From positions 1-64,000 of the forward strand of contig CAXCEI010000003.1 of assembly GCA_963981505.1 (NCBI GenBank): 64,000 nucleotides of DNA, in the 5' to 3' direction. The position numbers and the translations under genes were made by a program. The notes below the pieces were generated by a model. That model was not told the origin of the DNA and ran no database searches. It worked only from the letters and a program-made list of their open reading frames with translations. Positions 57,401-64,000 of this stretch are shown piece after piece; the stretch's first letter is position 1; each line of letters begins with the position of its first letter. The DNA is from OPU3-GD-OMZ sp001901525 (GTDB taxonomy: Bacteria > Pseudomonadota > Gammaproteobacteria > Methylococcales > Methylomonadaceae).

Positions 57401-57429
57401 ATGTGTGATGGTTTTTTTTAAATGAGAAT

Positions 57430-57891
57430 ATGAAGCAGGCACCAAAACATTTAATAGAGTTAATTGAGCCGATTGTTGAGGGCATGGGGTATGAGTGTGT
57501 CGGGATTGAATTTAATCCACACCCTACAAACGGTCTGTTAAGAATTTATATTGATGCCGAGTCGGGTGTTGTTCTTGATGATTGTACGCGTGTAAGTCGT
57601 CAAGTCAGTGGCGTATTAGATGTTGAAGATCCAATTAAAACAGTTTATCAGTTAGAAGTGTCATCACCCGGTGCTGAGCGGCCTTTATTTGAGGTTGAGC
57701 ATTTTCAGCGTTTTATAGGTCAGAAAGTACAGGTTAATTTGTTTGTTCCGATCGAAAAAAGAAGAAATGTTATTGGTTTTATCACATCAGTTAATGATGC
57801 GGTGATCGTAATTGATGGGGAAGATCAACAGTTTGAGATTCCTTTTAAATCAATCAGTAAGGCTAATTTAGTCGCCGACTTTTCGATCTAA
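57430..57891 (+). CDS. rimP: Ribosome maturation factor RimP
   Basis: A 153-residue protein needed for maturation of the 30S subunit. The N-terminal half (IEPIVEGMGYECVGIEF, RIYIDAESGV, DDCTRVSRQVSGVLDVEDPI) and the SPGAERPLF motif are typical. It is the first protein gene of the operon behind the initiator tRNA and is followed 17 bases later by nusA. Confidence 0.95.
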   Translation: MKQAPKHLIELIEPIVEGMGYECVGIEFNPHPTNGLLRIYIDAESGVVLDDCTRVSRQVSGVLDVEDPIKTVYQLEVSSPGAERPLFEVEHFQRFIGQKVQVNLFVPIEKRRNVIGFITSVNDAVIVIDGEDQQFEIPFKSISKANLVADFSI

Positions 57892-57908
57892 AAAGGGTGA
57901 TACGTTAA

Positions 57909-59417
57909 ATGAGTAAAGAAATATTATTAGTAGTTGATGTTGTTTCTAATGAAAAAGATCTTGAAAAAGAAGAAATATTCGAGGCGTTAGAGTTAGCGTT
58001 AGAAGCAGCAACAGTTAAGAAAAATGGTGGCAATATTAAAGCACGCGTGGTGATTGATAGAGCTACCGGTGATTATGAGACCTTTCGCAGTTGGGAGGTT
58101 GTTACTTTGGGTGATGAGGGCATTGCGCTGGAAAATCCAGAGGTTGAAATAACGTTGGACGAGGCGATTAAAGGGCAGCCTGATATTCAAGTGGGTGATC
58201 ATGTTCTGGAACCTATCGACTCTGTTGTGTTTGGACGGATTGCCGCGCAAGCAGCAAAACAGGTCATCATTCAGAAGGTTCGGGAAGCTGAACGGCGTAA
58301 AATTGTTGAGGCCTATAAAGATCGAAAAGGAGAATTGATTACCGGTGTTGTCAAACGGTTGGAGCGTGGGGGCGTATTATTGGATTTGGGTGGTAATGTT
58401 GAAGCTCAGGTGAGCCGTGAAGATATGATTCCTAGAGAATCTTTTCGGATTGGTGACCGGGTGAGAGGGTATTTGAAGGATGTCCGCTCTGAAACGCGTG
58501 GACCGCAACTCTTTATTAGTCGTTCAGCACCTGAATTAATTAAAGTCTTATTTCAATTAGAAGTTCCTGAAATTGGTGACGGTGTTATTGAAATCGTAGA
58601 AGCTGCGCGAGACCCAGGTTCGAGAGCTAAAATAGCGGTTAGAAGCTTGGACCCTCGCTTAGACCCTATTGGGTCGTGTGTTGGCATGCGGGGATCACGG
58701 GTTCAGGCTGTTTCTAATGAATTAGCCGGTGAACGTGTTGATATAATTTTATGGGATGAAAATACGGCCCAGTTTGTCATTAACTCAATGTCACCTGCTG
58801 AAATTAGTTCAATTGTGGTTGATGAAGATTCACACAGTATGGAATTGGCCGTTGCAAATGATAATTTGTCTCAGGCAATTGGGCGAGGTGGACAGAATGT
58901 GCGCCTGGCTTCTGAGTTAACCGGTTGGGAGCTTAATGTTGTTGATGCTGCTGAGGCAGAGCAAGAAAGTCAGGCAGTAGCTGAGAGCACCAAACAATTA
59001 TTTATTGCACAATTAGATGTTGACGAAGACATTGCTGAAATTCTTGTTGACGTTGGTTTTAATAGTGTTGAAGAAATAGCTTATGTGCCGATGAATGAAA
59101 TGCTTGAAATAGAAGCGTTTGAGAAAGACCTCGTTGAAGAATTAAGAAATCGTGCCAAAGATGCTGTGCTTATTAGTGCGATTGCTACAGAAGAGAAAAT
59201 TGAGACCAGAGAGCCAGACGAAGATCTGTTGAATATGGATGGTATGGATAAAGAATTGGCTTATGATTTAGCCAAGAAGGATATAGTGACCATGAATGAC
59301 TTAGCTGAATTATCTATTGATGATTTGTTGGTTTTTAATGGGATTGATGAGAAACGTGCTGGAGAGTTAATTATGAAAGCGCGTGAACCGTGGTTTGTAG
59401 AGGACGCCGGCGAATAG
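57909..59417 (+). CDS. nusA: Transcription termination/antitermination factor NusA
   Basis: A 502-residue RNA polymerase-binding factor. An N-terminal domain (1-130) is followed by S1 (about 135-200), two KH domains (about 205-345, with GSCVGMRGSRVQAV and QAIGRGGQNVRLA) and two C-terminal acidic helix-hairpin-helix repeats (about 365-495). The two repeats place it with the long gammaproteobacterial type. It modulates pausing, Rho and intrinsic termination. Confidence 0.97.
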   Translation: MSKEILLVVDVVSNEKDLEKEEIFEALELALEAATVKKNGGNIKARVVIDRATGDYETFRSWEVVTLGDEGIALENPEVEITLDEAIKGQPDIQVGDHVLEPIDSVVFGRIAAQAAKQVIIQKVREAERRKIVEAYKDRKGELITGVVKRLERGGVLLDLGGNVEAQVSREDMIPRESFRIGDRVRGYLKDVRSETRGPQLFISRSAPELIKVLFQLEVPEIGDGVIEIVEAARDPGSRAKIAVRSLDPRLDPIGSCVGMRGSRVQAVSNELAGERVDIILWDENTAQFVINSMSPAEISSIVVDEDSHSMELAVANDNLSQAIGRGGQNVRLASELTGWELNVVDAAEAEQESQAVAESTKQLFIAQLDVDEDIAEILVDVGFNSVEEIAYVPMNEMLEIEAFEKDLVEELRNRAKDAVLISAIATEEKIETREPDEDLLNMDGMDKELAYDLAKKDIVTMNDLAELSIDDLLVFNGIDEKRAGELIMKAREPWFVEDAGE

Positions 59418-59429
59418 GAGCTTGGGAAT

Positions 59430-62036
59430 ATGAGTAGTATTACAGTAAAAAACTTAGCTGAAGTTGTTGGTATTCCTATTGATCGATTAATACTGCAATT
59501 GAAAGATGCTGGAATAAGTGTGAAGTCGGCTGATGAGTCATTAACCGAAGAACAGAAGTTTACTTTATTGGGGCATTTAAGGAAGCGTCATGGGAAATCT
59601 GATGATGAGAATTCTCCAAGTCGTGTCACCTTGAACCGAAAATCAGTCAGTAAATTAAAATTGGGGCAGGGTTCTGGAAAGTCAGATAAAACGGTTAGCA
59701 TCGAAGTGCGTAAGAAAAAAACTTATGTGAAACGCAGTGAAGTGGATACAACTGAATTATTGGATGAGAAAGTTCAGGCTCAAAATGCGTTAGAGCAACA
59801 GCGTATTGAAATAGCGGCAGAAGAACACGCTCGATTAGAAAAAGATCGATTGCGAGTGGAGGAGCAGGTTCAATTAGAAAAAGACCGACTCAAAGTCGAA
59901 CAAATGAAAAAACAAGAAGCTGAAGAGCATCAGTTACATTTGGATTCTCAAGCGCATTTGAAGCACGAAGAAGAAAAACGCCGCCAAGAGGTGCTTAAGC
60001 AAAAAGCAGATCAAGAACGTTTGGTAGAGCAGGAAGATGCCAAAAGAAAATCAGAGCAGGAAGAGAAAAAAGCGAAAGAAGTCGAGTCGAAAAGAAATGA
60101 TCCTGTTTCGAGTCCGGCTCGAAAGCCATCGAAGCCAACGCGTGTGGGTGCTAAAAAGGCGCCTGCTGTTAAAAGAGGTAAAGGCGGTGTTAAACGTCAA
60201 AAAGGCTCAGGGAAAAAACGCCAACAAGATGTTAACACATCAAATAATCAACATGGCTTCGAAAAGCCGACTGTTCTGATAGCAAAAGAAATTGCCATCC
60301 CTGAACATATTATTGTTTCTGAGTTAGCACAGCGGTTAAGTATTAAAGCGGCCGATGTTATTAAGCAAATGATGAAACTTGGCACTATGGCTACGATCAA
60401 TCAAAGTATCGATCAGGATACGGCGGTAATTATTGTGGAGGAGTTAGGGCATAAAGCCATTTTGCAGAATGAAGATGACATTGAGAATTCTGTTTTAGGT
60501 CTTGATGTTGAAGAGTTGCGTGAGAGTCACTCAAGAGCCCCCATCGTTACGATTATGGGTCATGTAGATCATGGTAAAACCTCATTGCTTGATTATATAA
60601 GAAAATCTCGCGTCGCAGACGGAGAAGCCGGTGGCATAACGCAGCATATAGGGGCCTATCAAGTCGTCACTGATCATGGTGCTGTGACCTTTCTTGATAC
60701 ACCCGGGCATGCGGCTTTTACTGCCATGCGTGCAAGAGGTGCGCAAGTGACTGATGTGGTCATTATTGTTGTCGCTGCAGATGATGGGGTTATGCCGCAA
60801 ACTAAAGAAGCTGTTGAGCATGCTAAAGCGGCTGAAGTTCCTATTATTGTTGCGATTAATAAAATGGATAAACCTGCTGCTGACCCGCAACGTGTTATGC
60901 AGGAATTAGCCACGATTGATGTTGTTCCTGAGGATTGGGGCGGTACGGTTCAGTTTATTCAGGTATCTGCCAAGACCGGTGAGGGTGTAGACAATCTGAT
61001 AGAGGCATTAATATTGCAATCTGAAATTCTCGAGCTTGCAGCGCCGGTTGAAGGGGTTGCGTCCGGGTTTGCCATTGAGGCTCGTTTAGACAAAGGACGG
61101 GGTCCGGTAGCGACTGTACTGGTACAAAAAGGAACCCTTGAAAAAGGACAGATTGTTTTATGTGGCAGCGAGTATGGCCGGGTTAGGAATATGCATGATG
61201 AATCGGGTAAAGTGATCAAGTCAGCGGGACCTTCGGTTCCTGTTGAAATTGTAGGCTTGTCAGGAGCACCGACTGCCGGTGAACACTTTATCGTCGTCAC
61301 GAATGAAAAATCTGCGCGTGAATTATCAGAGCATCGTGCCGAAAAATTAAAATCTAATAAACTGGCAGCTCAACAAGCTGCAAAATTAGATGAGGTCTTT
61401 TCTCGGATGGCGGCAGGCGATACGACGACCTTAAATTTGGTTATTAAGGCAGATGTGCATGGTAGTTTGGAGGCATTAAAAGAGTCGCTCACTAAGCTAT
61501 CAAATGATGAGGTAAAAGTTAAAGTTGTCTATGGCGGTGTGGGTGGTATTAATGAAGGAGATGCGAATTTAGCATTGGCTTCTGATGCTATCGTTATTGG
61601 TTTTAATGTTCGTGCAGATGCAACCGCACGTAAACTCATTGCTGATAAAGGGATCGATCTTCATTATTACAGCATAATTTATGATGTCATTGATGAAGTT
61701 AAGAAATCTATCAGTGGATTATTATCGCCAGAAATTAAAGAGCAGATTGTGGGTATTGCTGAAGTTAGAGATGTTTTCCGCTCACCTAAGTTAGGTGCCA
61801 TTGCCGGTTGCATGGTTATTGAGGGGTTTGTTCGACGTAATTTGCCTATCCGAGTCTTACGCGAGAATATTGTGATTTATGAAGGTCAATTAGAATCATT
61901 GCGTCGATTTAAAGATGACATACAAGAAGTAAAATCAGGCATGGAATGTGGTATTGGTGTCAAAAACTATAATGATATTAAAAATAATGATTACATCGAA
62001 GTTTTTGAACGCATCGAAGTTAGACGTGAGATCTAA
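59430..62036 (+). CDS. infB: Translation initiation factor IF-2
   Basis: An 868-residue GTPase that brings initiator tRNA to the 30S subunit. An IF2N domain at the start (1-50) is followed by a long charged helical region rich in Lys/Glu/Gln (about 100-270) and a second IF2N-like domain (about 287-340). The G domain has GHVDHGKTS near residue 377, then [15 protein letters not shown] and [12 protein letters not shown]-terminal domains bind fMet-tRNA. Internal starts producing shorter isoforms are known in E. coli; I did not identify one here. Confidence 0.97.
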   Translation: MSSITVKNLAEVVGIPIDRLILQLKDAGISVKSADESLTEEQKFTLLGHLRKRHGKSDDENSPSRVTLNRKSVSKLKLGQGSGKSDKTVSIEVRKKKTYVKRSEVDTTELLDEKVQAQNALEQQRIEIAAEEHARLEKDRLRVEEQVQLEKDRLKVEQMKKQEAEEHQLHLDSQAHLKHEEEKRRQEVLKQKADQERLVEQEDAKRKSEQEEKKAKEVESKRNDPVSSPARKPSKPTRVGAKKAPAVKRGKGGVKRQKGSGKKRQQDVNTSNNQHGFEKPTVLIAKEIAIPEHIIVSELAQRLSIKAADVIKQMMKLGTMATINQSIDQDTAVIIVEELGHKAILQNEDDIENSVLGLDVEELRESHSRAPIVTIMGHVDHGKTSLLDYIRKSRVADGEAGGITQHIGAYQVVTDHGAVTFLDTPGHAAFTAMRARGAQVTDVVIIVVAADDGVMPQTKEAVEHAKAAEVPIIVAINKMDKPAADPQRVMQELATIDVVPEDWGGTVQFIQVSAKTGEGVDNLIEALILQSEILELAAPVEGVASGFAIEARLDKGRGPVATVLVQKGTLEKGQIVLCGSEYGRVRNMHDESGKVIKSAGPSVPVEIVGLSGAPTAGEHFIVVTNEKSARELSEHRAEKLKSNKLAAQQAAKLDEVFSRMAAGDTTTLNLVIKADVHGSLEALKESLTKLSNDEVKVKVVYGGVGGINEGDANLALASDAIVIGFNVRADATARKLIADKGIDLHYYSIIYDVIDEVKKSISGLLSPEIKEQIVGIAEVRDVFRSPKLGAIAGCMVIEGFVRRNLPIRVLRENIVIYEGQLESLRRFKDDIQEVKSGMECGIGVKNYNDIKNNDYIEVFERIEVRREI

Positions 62037-62041
62037 GTTAA

Positions 62042-62404
62042 ATGGCTAGAGAGTTTACGCGTAATGCTAGGGTTTCATCACAGTTACACAAGGAATTGGC
62101 CGTTGTGATGCAAACGGTGATGAAAGACCCACGGTTGGGGTTTGTGACGGTGAGTGACGTTGAAGTCAGCAGAGACCTCGCAATTGCTAAAATTTATGTA
62201 TCGCTGTTCGATACCGATGCTAAAGAAGTTGCAGAAAAAATGGCTATTTTAGCGGAGGCGGCTAACTATATCCGTCTGGAAGTAGGTAAAAGAATGAAAA
62301 TGCGCAGAGTGCCGCATTTTAAGTTTTTTTATGATGATGCGCTAGAAACCGGAATGCGAATTTCTAAATTATTAGATGGCAGTGATACCGAAGGGGTAGA
62401 GTAA
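62042..62404 (+). CDS. rbfA: Ribosome-binding factor A
   Basis: A 120-residue KH-type protein that helps 16S rRNA 5' end maturation and cold adaptation. The start RNARVSSQLHKELAVVMQ, DPRLGFVTVSDVEVSRDL and RMKMRRVPHFKFFYDDALE are signatures. It starts five bases after infB and precedes truB, the conserved order. Confidence 0.96.
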   Translation: MAREFTRNARVSSQLHKELAVVMQTVMKDPRLGFVTVSDVEVSRDLAIAKIYVSLFDTDAKEVAEKMAILAEAANYIRLEVGKRMKMRRVPHFKFFYDDALETGMRISKLLDGSDTEGVE

Positions 62405-62409
62405 CCCCC

Positions 62410-63318
62410 ATGGGAAGACGGCGTAAATCTGGTTTGAATGTACATGGGGTGATTCTGTTAGATAAATCTTCTGGGCTTTCATCTAATGGTGCATTGCAAG
62501 ACGTCAGGCGGTTGTTTAATGCCAATAAAGCCGGTCACACGGGTAGCTTGGATCCATTGGCAACCGGTGTTTTGCCGCTGTGTTTGGGAGAGGCAACTAA
62601 AGTTTGTTCTTTTTTATTGAATACGGATAAGCGTTATCAGGCAACGTTATTATTAGGTGTTACGACTGACAGCGGTGATACAGAAGGTAAGGTATTAAGC
62701 ACGTCAGAAGTACCCGATTTATCAGTTGAAGAGATAGAACATTGTTTGTCGGTTTTCAAAGGTAATATTAGCCAAGTACCACCGATGTATTCTGCTTTAA
62801 AACACCAAGGTAAGCGATTGTATGAATTGGCCAGAGAAGGGAAAGTGGTTGATAGAAAGCCACGGGAAGTAGCTATTCATCAGTTAGATTTGTTATCATT
62901 CAACTCTAATAAATTAGTCTTGGATGTGCGGTGCTCTAAAGGAACTTATATTAGAAGTCTAGCTGAAGACATTGGGCGTAAATTGGGTTGTGGAGCAACT
63001 ATTTCACAATTACGGCGACTGGCTGTTGGACATTTACACCTTGACCGTTGTTTTACCATTGAGCAATTAAGTTTGTTTAAACAAAAGGATGAATTAGAAC
63101 GGTGTTTAATTCCTGCCGATGAGATTTTATCAGATTGGCCGGAAATTGCATTGGATACTAGGCAATGTCAATCTATTCAAAATGGTCAGCCGATTGTGTT
63201 GCCTGCGAACGATTCACAGGGTTTAGTGAGAATGTATTCAGAGGACTTATTTGTTGGTATTGGGCAACTCATACCAGCGGGACAATTAATACCTAAACGA
63301 TTATTTAATTTTAATTGA
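62410..63318 (+). CDS. truB: tRNA pseudouridine(55) synthase TruB
   Basis: A 302-residue pseudouridine synthase acting on U55 of the T loop. The catalytic aspartate lies in NKAGHTGSLDPLATGVLP; RLYELAREGK and VRCSKGTYIRSLAEDIG are conserved. A short C-terminal PUA-like tail follows. It lies five bases after rbfA; the gene run continues to rpsO after a 234-base leader. Confidence 0.96.
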   Translation: MGRRRKSGLNVHGVILLDKSSGLSSNGALQDVRRLFNANKAGHTGSLDPLATGVLPLCLGEATKVCSFLLNTDKRYQATLLLGVTTDSGDTEGKVLSTSEVPDLSVEEIEHCLSVFKGNISQVPPMYSALKHQGKRLYELAREGKVVDRKPREVAIHQLDLLSFNSNKLVLDVRCSKGTYIRSLAEDIGRKLGCGATISQLRRLAVGHLHLDRCFTIEQLSLFKQKDELERCLIPADEILSDWPEIALDTRQCQSIQNGQPIVLPANDSQGLVRMYSEDLFVGIGQLIPAGQLIPKRLFNFN

Positions 63319-63415
63319 TTTTTTAGGTGCATCAAGCGACTAGCAGTTTGATGCAATTAGATCTTTCAGGTATTTATACTGGTATTAATTGACGGTATTT
63401 ATATGTCTGAGTTTT

Positions 63416-63452
63416 TTCATTGTTTCTGCGCCCTATTGCGGAAAACAATGAA
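63416..63452. promoter_or_regulatory. Strong hairpin in the truB-rpsO leader
   Basis: TTCATTGTTT (63416-63425) pairs perfectly with AAACAATGAA (63443-63452), with an inner CGC/GCG pair. No T run follows on the plus strand. It is about 100 bases upstream of rpsO and may be an RNA-processing or stability element. Confidence 0.5.
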
Positions 63453-63529
63453 GTTTGAGGGGTGTCTTGTGTGTAGTGCGGTGCATTAAGTATCGGCGCT
63501 TTGCATATAAGACCTTATTATTAATAAAT

Positions 63530-63547
63530 TAACCATATAGGGGTTAT
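63530..63547 (+). promoter_or_regulatory. Possible S15 autoregulatory hairpin over the rpsO ribosome site
   Basis: TAACC (63530-63534) can pair with GGTTA (63543-63547), which encloses the GGGG Shine-Dalgarno stretch just before the rpsO ATG (63553). S15 is known to repress its own mRNA through structures at this place in E. coli. The match here is to the principle, not to a defined motif. Confidence 0.3.
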
Positions 63548-63552
63548 AAAAA

Positions 63553-63822
63553 ATGCCATTTACAACAGAACAAAAACAAGCAGTCATTGCAGATTACCAA
63601 TTGACATCTACGGACACAGGATCACCTGAGGTTCAAATTGCCTTATTAACAGCGCATATTACTCATTTGTCGACTCATTTTGAGGCGCATAAAAAAGACA
63701 ATCACTCGCGCCGTGGCTTATTGCGTATGGTTAATCAGCGTCGTAAATTACTGGATTATATTAAGCGAAAAGATATTGCGCGTTATCGTTCATTGATTGA
63801 GCGATTGGGTTTAAGAAAATAA
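63553..63822 (+). CDS. rpsO: 30S ribosomal protein S15
   Basis: An 89-residue primary-binding ribosomal protein that organises the 16S central domain. [19 protein letters not shown] and [27 protein letters not shown] are family signatures (each quoted only in part). Length is exact for the family. It is followed by pnp, the conserved rpsO-pnp pair. Confidence 0.98.
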   Translation: MPFTTEQKQAVIADYQLTSTDTGSPEVQIALLTAHITHLSTHFEAHKKDNHSRRGLLRMVNQRRKLLDYIKRKDIARYRSLIERLGLRK

Positions 63823-63881
63823 GTAAAGTTTAAGAACGGAATTTGTTTTCAAATACTCTCAAAATTTAGAGGAAAATTATA

Positions 63882-64000
63882 GTGACTCATATTCGTAAAG
63901 AATTTCAGTATGGCGGAAAAACTGTCAGTATTGAAACAGGGGAAATAGCACGTCAAGCAGATGGTGCCGTGCTAATTGATATTGAAGGGACATCGCTTTT
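63882..64000 (+). CDS. pnp: Polyribonucleotide nucleotidyltransferase, N-terminal part (cut by window end)
   Basis: The first ~40 residues of PNPase. A GTG start at 63882 has an AGAGGA ribosome site 8-9 bases upstream. The translated start [19 protein letters not shown] and [10 protein letters not shown] match the first RNase PH domain of PNPase, and the position after rpsO agrees. The enzyme degrades RNA 3' to 5' with phosphate and is part of the degradosome. The rest lies outside the window. Confidence 0.93.
   Translation, partial: MTHIRKEFQYGGKTVSIETGEIARQADGAVLIDIEGTSL

Overview
This window looks like a chromosome segment of a gammaproteobacterium of moderate GC content (by eye in the mid 40s percent). 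Gene order supports this: truA-trpF-trpB-trpA-accD-folC-SPOR protein-cvpA-purF-metZ, nrdR-ribD-ribE-ribBX-ribH-nusB-thiL-pgpA, tRNA-fMet-rimP-nusA-infB-rbfA-truB-rpsO-pnp and dapA-bamC are all arrangements known from that class. I cannot name the genus. A MoxY-type sensor kinase hints at a methylotroph-like relative, but no methanol or methane oxidation gene lies here. Nearly all of the sequence is ordinary core genome. I see no prophage, insertion sequence, CRISPR array or obvious defence island.

Layout. 1-5 kb: the end of an FAD/Fe-S oxidoreductase, then a leftward HME-type RND efflux pair (adaptor plus pump). 5-7.3 kb: an orphan gcvH, a PfkB-family kinase and mazG. 7.3-10 kb, leftward: a RegB/RegA-type redox two-component system and msrA. 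10-12.5 kb: hslO, a lipoprotein and a CysQ-type phosphatase. 12.8-18 kb is the least routine part: a NarL-type response regulator and MoxY-like kinase diverge from a TonB-dependent receptor. Downstream of the receptor lies a decayed C-terminal copy of it. 18-20.2 kb, leftward: an H-NS-family protein, a BepA-like protease and a rubredoxin. 20.5-26 kb: aceE-aceF behind a strong operator-like dyad, then tusD, tusC and a cysteine-cluster protein, closed by a strong terminator. 26-30 kb, leftward: an EF-G2-type factor and ettA. 30-41.4 kb: a GST-like protein, trhO, dapA-bamC, purL, cysM, rlmD, an L,D-transpeptidase-fold protein and truA. 41.5-50.4 kb: tryptophan, fatty acid, folate and purine genes ending in metZ. 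50.4-51.3 kb, leftward: a class II aldolase-like protein and glutaredoxin. 51.4-57.1 kb: the riboflavin cluster with nrdR, nusB, thiL and pgpA. 57.2-64 kb: initiator tRNA and the translation/transcription-factor operon, running off the end inside pnp.

Functional themes. Several neighbours deal with redox and sulfur chemistry: RegBA, MsrA, Hsp33, rubredoxin, GST, glutaredoxin, TusDC, TrhO and MetZ. The riboflavin cluster encodes a RibBX rather than an active RibBA, so GTP cyclohydrolase II must be encoded elsewhere. TusB, the PDH E3 subunit, GcvT/GcvP and the outer-membrane factor of the RND pump are also absent here. The best candidates for something less described are the two-component system/TonB-receptor locus with its remnant copy, the palindromic operator upstream of aceE, and a convergent intergenic region full of inverted repeats at 12473-12837.
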